From Linyphia triangularis (Eukaryota; Arthropoda; Arachnida; Araneae; Linyphiidae): a stretch of 64,000 nucleotides of DNA. The translations under genes and the position numbers were made by a program. Below, piece by piece: positions 32,331-44,808 of the stretch. The notes beneath the pieces were generated by a model that had not been told where the DNA came from, did not search any database, and worked only from the letters and a program-made list of their open reading frames with translations. The number at the start of each line of letters is the position of its first letter. Within the stretch, counting starts at the first letter, position 1. The stretch is from assembly GCA_963978545.1 (NCBI GenBank), contig OZ021722.1:3910001-3974000 (forward strand), given 5' to 3'.

Positions 32331-34703
32331 ACGCCCAATGTCAAATTTTTATAGATAGTAGTTTCTAAATGCACTGGCCGAGAAGGAAATGATCCTTATT
32401 ATCCTCTTTAAAAAAAATTCCCTTATTTTTTTCAGAATCAGAATGCTCCCCGACATTTCTCTGATTTCCAGGTTCTGTGGCAGGCCACTTCTGTTGTCAT
32501 GAATCTCTTGCACGTGGTCGCCAATGTCAATATTTATATGAGACAAACGGCGGTCACTAGAAACCTTATCGATGGAAAGTGTTTTTTTTTTTTTTTTATT
32601 TTTCCCAGATTACGGTCATTGTTGTCAGAAATCCCACGGGTTGATTGCACGACGTAGTATTCCATAGAGAGGTCATTCATCGAAGCAAAGAGGTCATTTA
32701 TCGTAGATCTTTGATACCTTGACCTCGACGTGGATTTATCTCGTGTTTATATTTGCAGGGGGGGATATACGACGCACTGGGCGGAAATGTTGACAAATAT
32801 CGTCATTGAGACAATCGGCGTGGCGCCAACCTTGGCGCAAACACGGGAAAATGTCGTGAACACGGGAAATGTGGAGCATACGAGTCGCACAGTTCCAAAA
32901 CTCGCTTTGTCCATTTAACATATAGTGTAATGAAAGTATTGTTTTCGGTTAAACATAAAACTTTCGTGGTTTTTTTTTTGTTTTTTTTTTTGCATTTCTC
33001 AACGTTTCAGAACATCTTGACTTCAAAAAGGTGGTCTAGAGAAAAATGTGTGTCTGTGTGTACGTGGTCAGCATGACTCCCGAATGAATTGGCCTACGAT
33101 CTTCAAATTCGGTGTACGGTTTAGTGGAGGCCATAGGGCTTTCCTGAAAGGTTTTCGTTAAAATTGCTCTTGCGCATAAGGTATCTGTCATTGACGAGGG
33201 CCGGATCCCACGTACTGCCTAGTAGCTGACGCTGCGCTAGAGGAATTCCTAGCTAATATTAATCCCTATACTAGCTATGTTACAATCCTCTAGCTCAGTT
33301 TTTTCCCCCGATAATTCATATATGGGCCTTTTTGTAATACAAAGGTCCATATAAGAAGTATCGCAAACAAAAATATCACAAAACTTGTAATTTTTTCTGA
33401 ATGAATGATGAAAATATAAAAACGGTAAATAAAAATCCACGTTAGTATAATAGTAAAATTGAAAATTGTGCGATGTTTCACACTCCTATTTAAAAAAAAA
33501 AAAAAAAAATGTTATTTTGATAAATTGTTAGCCGTATGCTTTCATTTAGAAAGGTTGTTATTTTCCGATTCCAATCAAGCTAAGAACTAGGTACAGTTCC
33601 AGAACTCATCAAGTCCACAACATCGACAGTTCCGTAGCCCATTCAATCCAATAACTGGACCAAAAGTCGTTATTGCCTTTCACAGTTCTTCTTTGAGCAT
33701 CAATTCCATGTGGCGTTATGTTCAAAAGCGTCCTCGCTATTGTTTTTAAATTCATATCACATTGAAGAGACGATCGCCCCGCTTCAAAAATCTGTAAATA
33801 TATGTTCATCGAATATAAAATATTGCTCAAATTGGATGTTTTGTATTTGTAGTGTTTTAAAGGAAAGAAAAAAAAAATCACATAAAAATGTAAAGTAAAC
33901 ACAATATTTTTAAGCACACCCTTCTCTCGCCAAATGAGAATCAAGTAGGAGTAGAAACTCTTTTGCACAATTTCAAAGAAATATATATTTTAAAATATTG
34001 TATGATATTGGAATAAGCTACTAAATTGTTATCCAGAAATATTACAATTTGCTTTTTTTATTTAAACCAATATCATAAAAGTAAATCTTTCAAAATAATG
34101 TATGATATATAAAAAAAAAAAAAAAAAAAAAAAAAAGCGGCTTTAATGATTTGGATCAAACCGCTGTAGTAATACTTTTTAAGGTGTTCAAAACTTCCCC
34201 AAAATTTCCGTAAAAATTTGATTGCGTGAAAACTTGAAAAACAAACGTTTTTAACATAGAGCTATCCTTTATGCTATTCCTCATCAACGGCACGTTTACC
34301 TGGTCGGAATAATGAAAAATCTTTCACCAAACGCCAACGCCATTTTTTTTTTCTCCAGTAAAGTAATTATCGCCAAACTTACCTCTTTTTAAAAAAATTG
34401 ATGAAAATATGAAAACTAAAGCGGTAAATTACACCAACGTCAAAATTTTAATGCACCGACCAGTATTATAACTCAATAGAAAGTTGTGCGATGTTCTATA
34501 TCCCTAATTTTTTCCATCTTTTGATGCTCCTATTCACCACTCAGCAGTTATATGCACTGGTAATTGAAATGTCCTAATCAAAGACACACAGAGCACAGAA
34601 TTCAGACTCTATTTAGAGTCTTAATTTAAGACACGAGTATTTATAGTGCATGCTTCAATTCCCGAGACGTGAAAAATGATCAACAAAGAGTAATAATATC
34701 ATA
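32331..34703. repeat. Rep-F fragments and AT-rich DNA
   Basis: Contains pieces of dispersed repeat F (33040-33200, 33300-33490, 34140-34520), recognised by shared blocks such as gatgaaaatataaa, gttgtgcgatgttc, aaaacttcccc and tttttcgttaaaattg. A Pal-C left-end fragment lies at 33241-33300. The A-tract at 34108-34136 is long. ORFs here are not coding-like. Confidence 0.5.
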
Positions 34704-34998
34704 ACAATGCTCCCGATAGCCTTGCGGTAGAGTATCGAGCTCATAATACTCTACGCGGAGGGTTGTGGGTTCGGGCCTCCGTCCGCCAAATATCGGTGTG
34801 TACCTAATGGGGGCTGGTGCACATTAAATCTGTCGTGGCCTCAATGTCCTCTCGTTGGTGTGGTGGGGTCGGAGAGAGGGGTTTACACTAGAAGATTTCG
34901 ATCTCGTATTCTACTAGATGCTCAAAATTACGAGACGTATTTGGCTGTGTTAAGCACTTTATAAGTGGTCGAAATAGACAGTTGGTGGTTTCAAAACA
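34704..34998 (+). mobile_element. SINE-2 full copy
   Basis: tRNA-like head: gctcccgatagccttgcggt then agag (A-box) and gggttgtgggttcgggcctc (B-box). The body matches the truncated copy at 19250-19475. Candidate target duplication AATATCATA (34695-34703 and 34999-35007). A decayed, still tRNA-like head argues against a functional tRNA gene. Confidence 0.78.
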
Positions 34999-35154
34999 AA
35001 TATCATAGCACATATATCAGTGGTAAAGTTTTCAAACCTAACTGTTTGAAATCTTTACCCAGAATCAATAAAACGATACCAAACCCATTCATGCATTTCA
35101 ACTGTGTGAAAATGCCCCCAATCGCAAATAACCTTCAAAATTAACAGGAAGTCC

Positions 35155-35397
35155 TATACTAAACTTCAACTTAACTTGACATCACAAGACGGTAGATCGT
35201 CACAGTGCTCATAGGGAATTTAATCCATTTTGGTGGCGTGAAAGCATAATGTTCGCCAAACCACAACCCTTAGAGAACAAAAGTCTATAAGGTTTGGCGA
35301 GAATTATGTCTTCACTCCGCTAAAATGGATTAACTGTCTATGAGCACGGTGGAGATCTATCGTCTAGTGATGTCAAGTTAAGTTGGAGTTTAGTATA
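35155..35397. mobile_element. Pal-B MITE copy 5
   Basis: tatactaaacttcaac...ttggagtttagtata palindrome, adjacent to the left end of a Pal-C copy. Confidence 0.87.
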
Positions 35398-35650
35398 GTA
35401 AGGATCATTCCCTATACTCGCCATGTTACAAGGTTCTAGCCCAATGCATTTAAAAACTAATTTCTATAAAACCTTGATATTTGGTGAGTAGGCACGAAAA
35501 AGGACCACTCAATGAAATGACATCAATTGTTTTCATTTAATGTGTATTGATTATAAATGAAAGTTAAAATAGCAAAAAACTATAGCAAGAGCGAGCTACG
35601 GCATATGCATAGACGTAAGGATTTCAAACATAAAATAAAATACATTAGAC

Positions 35651-36710
35651 CAGCGTCAGCCACTAGGCGGCCAGCGGGCAGTACAGAAGAGCAAAAATTA
35701 AATTTTGTGGAAATAATTTTAATTTGTCAACAGTTGTAAGTGTTTACTACCAAAAATCGCGTTTTCCATTAAGTGGCCCGCGTCAATAAGTCTGAAAAAT
35801 CCTCTTCCCCCCCCCCCCCCTGAGACTGCCAGAAAAAATAAAAAAGCAATAGTTTGAATTATTTACCAACACTGTTAAAAATTTTGTTCCACATTGCACC
35901 AAAATTTGGTTCCCATTTAGCTGCAACCAATATTTGGCCCTTAGTTTCACGATTTAATGGTGCTTACGGTCCTAGGTAGCACCATTAAATCGTGAAACTA
36001 TGCACCAAACATTGGTTGCAGCTAAATTGGAACCAATTTTTGGAGCAAGGTGGAACAAAATTTTTAACAGTGAATGATGCATTCCTTCGCATTGCTTAGT
36101 TTTGTACTTATGATACCCTACCCCCTCGACTCGTGAATGGCACAATTTAATTTCTGCTTTTCTGAATGTGATGGGCAGGAGTTGGGTGTTTTAATGCATA
36201 CCTCTTTTGTTTTGACGTGAAAAGAAGTATCGCGATCTCTATGACTCCAGTGCACTAATGGCGTCGAAGACTAGTTTTAAACACAAAGTAGATTGTGAAA
36301 AGAGGACCGGCAGTCATCGTCTCACAATTAACATCGACTAAAATAGAAGATTTAGAAGGTATGGTTTAAATATCTTTATTGATTATGAATTTATGTCAAG
36401 TCACATTGTAATATTGTCACAAAAGATTAACTTATGACTTTGATTTACGATGTCAAGAAAATAATTTTTTTAATTATTTGAAACAAGAATCAAATATCAA
36501 TTATTTTATAAATATAAAATAGTTAAATTATTGTTTCAGTTTTCAAAATTGTTTTATATTGTTGAATCTTTAGTAATTATCACATTTCTAACATTGAACA
36601 TATGTAGTAAAGCAATATATTTATTGGCGTATTCTGTATAAATCTACGGCCCGCGGAAAGTTCCAACATTAGTCATGCGGCCCGTCTATAAAAGTGAGTG
36701 GCGAAAGCTG
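35651..36710. mobile_element. hAT-like non-autonomous element with 8-bp TSD
   Basis: Left end CAGCGTCAGCCACTAGGCGG, right end (inverted) CAGCTTTCGCCACTCACTTT. Perfect duplication CATTAGAC (35643-35650 and 36711-36718). CAG termini plus an 8-bp duplication is the hAT signature. Subterminal ggcccgc/gcggccc blocks are also typical. No transposase frame. It contains a nested hairpin element at 35870-36072. Confidence 0.9.
35870..36072. mobile_element. 203-bp palindromic MITE, CACTGTTAAAAATTTTG ends
   Basis: Near-perfect inverted repeat from CACTGTTAAAAATTTTGTTC to the reverse. The centre is caccattaaatcgtgaaact facing agtttcacgatttaatggtg. Flanks are AA on both sides, so the duplication is at most short. 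Nested in the hAT-like element. Confidence 0.8.
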
Positions 36711-36809
36711 CATTAGACGCTATTTTGGAATTTTTATTGTATGTAATTTCCGTAAGTGATCCTTTTAGTACAAATATCAAGGTTTTATAGAAATTAGTTT
36801 CTATTCCTC

Positions 36810-37259
36810 TTTAGATATTTGCCGTGAGTATACTTGGAAGCAACTAAATTTTCGATATTTATCACTGAATTCATCATACATCGAATCTCTTATCGATAAT
36901 GGTATTCAGTTCAAGTTTAAATCAATAGGAATATAGAGTGCATCTTATCAATCTTGAAACTAGATTTCTACATTTGACCCAGATGACCTGTCTCTGAGGG
37001 TGATTCATAATTTTCCGCGTTGAAAGAGAATGTGGCAAAATAAAGGAAATATTGCATCTAGTCACCTTTCGAAAGAAAAATATCCATCAAAACTCTAAAA
37101 ATCTTCTTTTTTTTTTTCTTCTCTCTCTCTCTTTATATGAAACCAAAATTAATAAATGATTTACTAATTTAACCTGCTCTTTTTCTGCGGTTTTTGTCGA
37201 AGAGTTTCTTATGCAATTAAATTGTTTGAAAATCGAAAATACATTTTTTGGGGAGTATT
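36810..37259. other. No recognised feature
   Basis: AT-rich DNA between Pal-C and the degenerate tandem array. Confidence 0.45.
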
Positions 37260-37760
37260 CTATGACAGGGCGCTTTGTTTAGAGGATATTTTGGTGGTCA
37301 ATGAGAAGAGAATATGTAGAGGATATTTTGAATGCTCTCTATATTTGTAGAAGAGACTATGTAGAAGATATTTTAGTACGCAATGAAAAGAGACTGTAGA
37401 AGATATTTTGGATGAAATCTATATTTTTAAGATGATACTCCATGAAAACAGACCTTGGAGGATATTTGGTACTCTATAAGGGCAATGAGAGAAAAATTTA
37501 TGTAGAGGATATTTGGTACTCTATGAGAAGAAACTATGCAGAGGATATTTAGGATGTACTCTATATTTGTAGATTATATTCTATGTGAAGGTACTATGAA
37601 GGGGAATTTTTGGTTATCTATGAGAAGAGACTATATAGATAGAGGATATTTTGGATGTACTCTGTACTTGTAGATGATACTCTATTAAAACAGACTACGT
37701 GGAGGATATTTGGTACTCTATGAGAAGAGACTATGTAAAGGATATCTTGGAACTCTAAAA
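37260..37760. repeat. Degenerate tandem array (gaggatattt / ctatgagaag)
   Basis: About ten diverged repeats built from two words, tatgtagaggatatttggta and ctctatgagaagagactatg, with a larger ~100-bp composite period including gtactctatatttgtagatg. It is not a coding frame throughout. Confidence 0.75.
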
Positions 37761-39719
37761 AAGCACGCTATTTTATAACTACTAACATTTGGAACTTTCT
37801 ATCATGCAGCTATCTGTATTAGTGATAGCACAATTTCAGTTGCCCATTAGTTGCACAATGATTTGGAGCTTATCAAAATCATACTTCATATCAAAATCTT
37901 TCTGCAGATTTATCACGTGATTTTAAGTGAACTACTTAAAATCAATAAAATATTTCAATAATAATCAACAGATCAATCGCAGAAGCGTACGACTGAACAC
38001 TTTTTTTTCAACACATGTCATTTCTTATTGTTTTTCTTGTCATTTGTTATCGTTTTAACAAATTTGTTACAAAATAATTTACAAGACTTCTACAGTTCTT
38101 TTTATTTAATTAAAGCCTGTCTCTGAATTTGTTTTAGTTATTTAAGTTAACCCATTTAATACCTCTTTGTGCAGAACGTAAGACTTATTTAGATAATTGA
38201 CGATCTACTTAACTACTAACCGAAACCGTTCCAATCGGTTAACTAAAATTTTTTTATCTTTTTCTAAACTTTAATAATTACCTTCATTAAAGTAGACCTA
38301 AAGGTTATTTGTAAGACATTTGCTGGTGGGCATGGGACCTAACATTAAGGTTTTCATCAAAATCGCACATGGGCATAGGGTAGCTGCCATTGAAAAAAAT
38401 CATATTTTTCAGCGATTGCTAAAAAAATGGTTCTAACGATTTAAATAAAAATAGCTGTGCTAATTCCTCTTAAGGTGTTCTAAACATCCCCACCTTCAAA
38501 ATTCCCGTAAAAATGCTTTAATTGCGTAAAAAAGTTGAAAAACGAATGCCTTCAACACAGAGTTCTCTTTCCTTGAGCATACCTCATCAACGATCGGTTT
38601 TTCTTCTCCTATTAGTATCACTTATAATAGCGGATAATATAAGGATCAGCGAAAAGTATATCGTCAAAAACACCATTTTGGAGGGTGTTTTTTTTTATAG
38701 ACCCAATATAAGTATTATCGCAAAAAAAAAAAAATATCGCCAAAAGACAATTTTTACTAAATGAATGATGAAAATATAAATACATTAGAGGACACAAATT
38801 CACGTCAGTATTATAGTGTGATTGAAAGTTGTGCGATGTTCCACACTTAGTTTTTCATAAATTTTCATTAATTAATTATCCAAATATACTGTGGTTCGAG
38901 ACTACTTAACACAGGCCTCATTAGAAATACTTTATGTACTTTAGTAAAGCTATTTTTGCCCCTTAAAATATCTTTCAGAAAGACGGTCTTTGAAGAAATT
39001 CATTGCACCTAGAAAGAAGTGGGTAGCTTACATATTCGATTTCTAAAAAGTGGGTGGCCGGAAAGTTTGAAAAGTTGTGTGACCTCTCCCCCCCCCCCCC
39101 CCCCCCCTGATTTTAACTACGAGAATTTTAGAATTCGCCGACTATTCCATTCTTTTAATTTAAATCATAATTTGGTTTTAAGAAAGTTAAAAACAACATA
39201 CACATTCTTAACCACAAGTCTAATTATAGGGGGGGGGGGGGTTCTAATAAAGTTCAATTTACCGGACCACAGTCCGTAAAGTATTTATGTGTTCAATGTG
39301 ACTGATGTTAATATAAAATATTGTTAAATAGTTTATTCAGATATGCCAAAAAAAAGTTGGCAAAGGGGGAAAATATTAACTATTGGCGATCATTTCGTAG
39401 CCAATGGATATTGCCGATGGTCGATTGTATAGGCGAAAGCACCCTTTTTTTTTATTTATTATTTCTCGATTTTAGAGGCTTCGTGGTTTATGGGGGAATT
39501 TCTATTTATATATGCTAATATCTACTAATATTCTAAGTCTTATAATTCTAGTCCCAATAGAAATATATTAGAGTAAAGATTCAGATTTGTCGAACATTGC
39601 CCCTTCAGAGGATTCGGAGGGGAAAATCTCGATTTTTAGATTTTTTTTTTCTTTGTTTACATAAACATTAGAATCATACCAAATTTCATAAGTCTAGCTC
39701 TATCAGAAATATCTTAGTA
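37761..39719. repeat. AT-rich DNA with a Rep-F copy
   Basis: The Rep-F copy lies at about 38290-38870 (shared gggacctaacattaaggttt, gttctaaacatcccc and gttgtgcgatgttc). C-tract 39088-39108 and G-tract 39230-39241. No coding frame that I would defend. Confidence 0.5.
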
Positions 39720-40149
39720 CAGGGTTCCCACTCAAATCTCAGAATGAAAATCAATGACTTTTCAATGACTTTTAAAGACTTAAATAAGGTTTTTAAGGAC
39801 CTTTGAAAATTTGTTTTCAGGCATCATGTCAATATATAAATTTTTAATAAAGTATATTCTAACAAAAAAAGTTACAAGTTGGTGGATGCGTAATACAAAT
39901 ATGACAGAGAATTCCGATACAGTGCAGGTAAGTGGCGGTCACGCGGGGATAGCAAGTCCGAGTAGTGTTTTTATAACTTTTGCAATTGGGCACACAACAT
40001 CCGCAAAAATTAAGGACTTTTAAGGACCTCTAAGCATTTGCAAGGATTTTTAAGCACCTCTAAGCATTTTCAAGCACTTTCAAGGACTTGAAAACAAGTT
40101 TAAAAAAATTAAGCACTTTTAATGACTTTCAATGACCGTGGGAACCTTG
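39720..40149. mobile_element. MITE with CAGGGTTCCCA termini, copy 2
   Basis: CAGGGTTCCCACTC at the left and GTGGGAACCTTG at the right, with many subterminal ttaaggac/aagcacttt words. TAGTA is present at both edges (39715-39719 and 40150-40154). Related to 1511-1990. Confidence 0.8.
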
Positions 40150-40339
40150 TAGTAATTTGATGATCAGTAAGTGTGTAGGTGGGTCACAAAATATGTCGTT
40201 TTCTGACGTTTTCTAATTTAATTATCTCAACTACCAATATAATTGAAGACTTGAAACTTAAGATTAGTTGTTAACAGCTTCCCGTAAAAAAAAAAAAAAA
40301 AAAAAAAAAATCAGCCCTCAGGTATCTTGCAATGCGCAG

Positions 40340-40517
40340 TTGGTTGTTTTCAGAATATCTGGCGCCGTCAGCAACACGAGGACTATAATGCGCCGAAACA
40401 TTCGTCATTAGACCAGCCAACATACATTTACAAACACCCATGCTTAACACGGGACTCGGAACCCGCAACCTCGCGGTCTAGAGGCTAGCACGCTAACCAC
40501 TATACCGTTTGGTCGGC
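40340..40517 (-). mobile_element. SINE-1 copy 4
   Basis: Full-length copy. Target duplication tgcaatgcgcag/tgtaatgcgcag (one change). Confidence 0.9.
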
Positions 40518-40519
40518 TC

Positions 40520-41216
40520 TGTAATGCGCAGATATGAGAGGTCAAATTACTGCTGAGTTGCTTCCAGTAAAAGATGTCTGGCAGTGAACTTGGCGGGTTT
40601 GGAGATAATCTGCAAAAACCACAACAACGTAGTTTTGAATGCGCGCAATTAAAAGAGCATATAAACTTACACTGAGCCAGCTAAGGTAAAGGACGATGTT
40701 TAGTACCTCTGCACACAACACGAACTGTTTTCTTCTCTCTTTCGACAACGTTTTTAAAAACCACAGAAGAAAAGAAGACAATATATTACACAAGAGAGTG
40801 AAAACTTTCCTGATTGCTTGTCATGCCTCTCTCACATTAACGATCGTGAAACTGAAGGAAGCGTTTTGTCATCATATGACGACACGAATACCCGAGCATA
40901 TTAAAACAAGTCGTGGAGCTTTCGAGAGAGACTCGTATTATCAGCAAAGGAAGAACGAAATTATCCCCAGGTTGTTATTTTATCTCTCCCGATAAGTAAC
41001 AGCTGCGAGAGAGTGGCAATTTCGAATGGAGTATTGGAATTATTTTTTTGTTTAGATATGACAGCTTTTATTTAGTAATATTCATATAATTTACGCACAT
41101 AATTTTCTGCTAAACTTAAATATATGTTGATAACAAAAAAAAAAGAAAAGAAAATAAGCCCTTTTAAATTTTGTTGTTACTTAACACTTTTCTTTTCTAA
41201 CTACGGATACTATAAG
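40520..41216. other. Locally higher GC, no assigned gene
   Basis: Frames exist on both strands (40696-40995 plus; 40793-40542 minus). On the minus strand a donor-like GTAAGT (40667-40672 complement) follows an aliphatic stretch, but I see no acceptor with a good pyrimidine tract and know no similar protein. I leave it uncalled. Confidence 0.4.
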
Positions 41217-41398
41217 TTGGTTGGTTGTTTTCAGATTATCTGGCGCCGTTAGCAACACGAGGGCTATTATGAGCCGAAACATTCGTCATTAGACCAGCCA
41301 ACATACATTTACAAACACCCATGCCTAACACGGGACTCGGAACCCGCAACCTCGCGGTCTAGAGGCTAGCACGCTAACCACTATACCGTTTGGTCGGC
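41217..41398 (-). mobile_element. SINE-1 copy 5
   Basis: Full-length copy with duplication ACGGATACTATAAG (41203-41216 and 41399-41412). Confidence 0.92.
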
Positions 41399-41627
41399 AC
41401 GGATACTATAAGAGTTTTAATGAATCATATGGCTTTGACCAAGCTATTTCATGACAGTGGCGGTCCGTGGTCAAAAATGTCAGAGCAGCCGCAAACGTGC
41501 GACTTTCCACCCTCCCCCCCCCCCCCTCAACCACACACACACACTTTCCACAATCATGTACAATCACACTTGAACTTTTTATTTTAAATTATCATTTTAA
41601 AAATCGGATTTTTTTTGCACTTAAAAA

Positions 41628-41770
41628 AATAATTAGTAATGATTCGGATAATGAATAATTAGTAATAATTCGGATAATGAATAATTAGTAATGATTCGGA
41701 TAATGAATAATTAGTAATGATTCGGATAATGAATAATTAGTAATGATTCGGATAATGAATAATTAGTAAT
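41628..41770. repeat. 26-bp minisatellite, 5.5 units
   Basis: Unit aataattagtaatgattcgg plus ataatg. Five full units are nearly identical (one change in unit 2), then a half unit. The near-identity suggests recent expansion. Confidence 0.95.
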
Positions 41771-43269
41771 CATTTCAGTTTAATAAAAAATTAATTAACT
41801 AATGAACATTTAACTCATTATAATTTTGAATATTTTTGAACAGTGATTACTCGTGGTTTATGGAACCAAGAAATGAAAATATGGATGGAAATTGTTCGTA
41901 ATATCATTCTTGATGTTATGAACTTCCATCTATTCTCTAGAATATATAGGTTTTTTTTCATAGATATTTTTTTTTAACATTGAAAGTAGAAAAAATCGCA
42001 ATTTTTCTAAAAACGTTTGCATTTAAAAAGCTAGCAAAATTCATTTTCTTTTCCAATCAATTTGACTGAGGTTCAAAATATCTAAGAGTTAATGCAGATT
42101 TGAGTCCTCAAATCATTTTTCAAAAAGGTTATATCAAACTTCAATTAACTGTTTAAAGGAATTAACTGTTTCTACGAAGTTTCACGTGCCAAAAACACGA
42201 TTTTTTTTAGATGTCATAAGTTTAAAATGTTCAAATTTATTTTCAGAATAAAATAGTACTTCAAACTAATAGAATTACTTTTTATCCTTCAGACGATACC
42301 ATTATCTTGCAGAAACTCCATCTAGAGATTATTTTAAAGCAGAAATTCTCAAGCGCAGCCGAAGTCGAAAAATCGCTGATCTGGCTATCTCGCTATACAC
42401 ATTAGGTGGAGAGAAGGCTCAATTGGATTCCATTGGTTACCATGGCAACTAAGCAGCCGAAACGCGTTTCAGGCTGCCCTTCGGAGGAAGGTCACCTTGA
42501 TTGGAAACGTTTTCACCCCCTCGTGAATTGAGTATTGGGGCAAGAAGTTTGCCGCTTATCGGATTTTTTTTTTACACTTACCGTAGAAATTGGATTTTCA
42601 TTTTAGAAAATTGTAAAATATATAATTTTATTTTTGAACTAATAATTTTAGATGCAGCCCGGCTGCAATGGCTGTAGTGCACGAGCCGCCACTGCTTCAT
42701 GACGTCACTCACTTGGCGAATCACTATTTGCTCAGCTCACACATCTCAGTTGAAGACACGTCACATGTAAGATTATTGCGCAGCCAACCAGCGCGTAGTA
42801 AAACTGGATCGCACGTCACTGCAGCGTATTCTATGAGGTCAGGACAAGTTGTCTCGGACTAGAGTTTTTAATTGTGGGGTGACCATTCGTTCCCTCTTTC
42901 AAAGATATATATTTCATTCTTTGTTTCTTAAACTTGGGGAGGGGGGTGGAGGAAAGGGGAGGAGGAGATAGATCGAACAATTTTCAATTACACTAGTCAC
43001 TCTGCACATAATTTTGGTATGGATTATTCTATTATAGTTTTTGTTTTCATAACTAAAAAAAAAAAAAAAACTGGCTAGTTTGGCGATATTTTTTATATTA
43101 GTAAACAAAATATGTCCCCAAATTGGCGATATTGTGTACATTAGTTTTTCTGTCCCAAAACTAGGAATAGTTAAAAAAAAAAGTAGGAATAGTACATATA
43201 GCGCAACTTTTAATTATTCTACACAAATTCTAGATTTACAACAACTTGTCGGAGTTTGGTGATGTTTTT
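41771..43269. other. AT-rich stretch, nothing recognised
   Basis: Contains a moderately GC-rich patch at 42350-42860 with a 64-codon frame. A short block (ctgcagcgtattc) recurs at 3900-3915 in reverse, so this patch is probably an old repeat. Poly-A/T and poly-G tracts elsewhere. Confidence 0.4.
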
Positions 43270-43748
43270 GGTGATAATTATTAAACGATTCTTTTCAAGT
43301 TAGAGAAACGGAGATATGATAAAGGTACATATGGGCTTATGTCGTTGATGCTCAAAAGAACAGAACTTTGTTAACGATGTTGGTTTTCAACTTTTTACTC
43401 GGTCATGTGAATTTTGAAGCTTGGGAATTTCAAAACTCTTTAGGAGGCAATTCCACAGCGATTTCAATAAAAATCGTCCCAAGATAATTTTTTCTTTCAA
43501 TTGCTGAAAAACATACATTTTTCAAGGTTCATGCACTATTTTGACGAAAACCTTAATGATAGGTCATACGGACAACTGATCCGTAAACAAAAGTTGAACA
43601 TCGCAGGTCAACCGTTCGAGATTCACGCACACACACGCACCGCACACGCATGCACGCGAACACGCTCATTTTTTTCAATATAAAAACCTTTTCTTAAAAT
43701 TAACTCCCAGTAAGGATCATTCCCTATTCACGCTATGCTACAATCTTC

Positions 43749-43986
43749 TATACTAAACTCCAACTTAACTTGACATCACTAGACGATAGATCTTCACCGT
43801 GCTCATAGACAATTAATCCATTTTAGAGGAGTGAAGACATAATTCTCGCCAAACGCCTTTTGTTCTCTATAGGGTTGTGGTTTGGCGAGCATTATGCTTT
43901 CACGCCGCCAAAATGGATTAAATACCTATGAGCACTGTGACGATCTACCGTCTAAGTGATGTCAAGTTAAGTTGAAGTTTAGTATA
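43749..43986. mobile_element. Pal-B MITE copy 6
   Basis: Complete palindrome, inserted in Pal-C after ctacaatcttcta. Confidence 0.88.
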
Positions 43987-44729
43987 GTAAGGATCATTTA
44001 GAAACTACTCTGTAGAAAACCTTGACCTTTGGCGAATAGGGTACAAAAAATGACCACTTAAGGAAATGACATCAATTAAAAACTCGAAAATAGAGTCTAA
44101 TATACTTTATTTTAGATTTGGAAAATCTTACTTCAAGACATTTGTTGTGGATCCACCTGTTTTTGTCTTTTGCCATTTTAGTTTTGCCATTTTAGTTTTG
44201 CCATTTTAGTTCGATAGACATTAAGTGAAAACAATTTTGAGTCACAAGAAACAATCATTCATGGGTGACTCTTAAGGGAAAAGAACTCGTCTTAAAGACG
44301 GGCGTTTTTCAACTTTGTACGCCTTTACAGCATTTCCACGGGAATTTCGGGGGGTGGGGGGGGGATGTTTAAAACACCTTAAGAGGCATTACCACAGCGA
44401 TTTTGATCGAAATCGTTAGAGCCAATTTTTTTAGCAATTGCTGAAAAACGTGATTTTTTTTTTAATTGCAGCCTCTTTATGAGCATGCACAATATTGACG
44501 AAAACCTTAATGACAAGTCCCATGGCCATCACTAACCCGGACGCAAAAATTGACCATTGTAGGTTAATCCTTTTCGGAGCTATGCTGACCACAGACTGAC
44601 ACACAAATAATTTTTTTAAACAACTTTTTTTTAACTTAGTAAGTTCCAAAACGTGGTGAAAATACAATTAACAAAAAATCGATTTTTTTTTTTAATAGTG
44701 AAACCAATACTTTCATTACTGATCATTAC

Positions 44730-44808
44730 GATGTACCACACGGCTAGTTTTAGTTTTCAACTCCCCATATGTTATATGGGGAACTAAAATTAGTCCTGTG
44801 GTACATCG
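44730..44808. repeat. Hairpin around ctccccatatgttatatgggga
   Basis: Inverted repeat: gatgtaccacacggctagtt, then aactccccatat, facing atatggggaac and actaaaattagtcctgtggt followed by acatc. The centre resembles the unit of the minisatellite at 55480-55900. Confidence 0.75.

Larger units (their letters stand above)
35398..36809. repeat. Pal-C copy interrupted by hAT element
   Basis: Left part 35398-35650 ends tacattagac. The right part resumes cattagacgctattttgga at 36711 and runs to about 36809. The 1060-bp insert carries its own 8-bp duplication. Confidence 0.8.

Noticed and set aside
34704..34790. A tRNA gene at the head of SINE-2
   Set aside because: The sequence continues into the same body found in the truncated copy at 19250-19475, and the cloverleaf is decayed.
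35557..35739. 60-codon ORF across the Pal-C/hAT junction
   Set aside because: It spans an insertion boundary, so it is accidental.
40542..40793. A minus-strand exon encoding an aliphatic segment ending at a GTAAGT donor
   Set aside because: No good acceptor, no second exon found, and no recognisable protein family.
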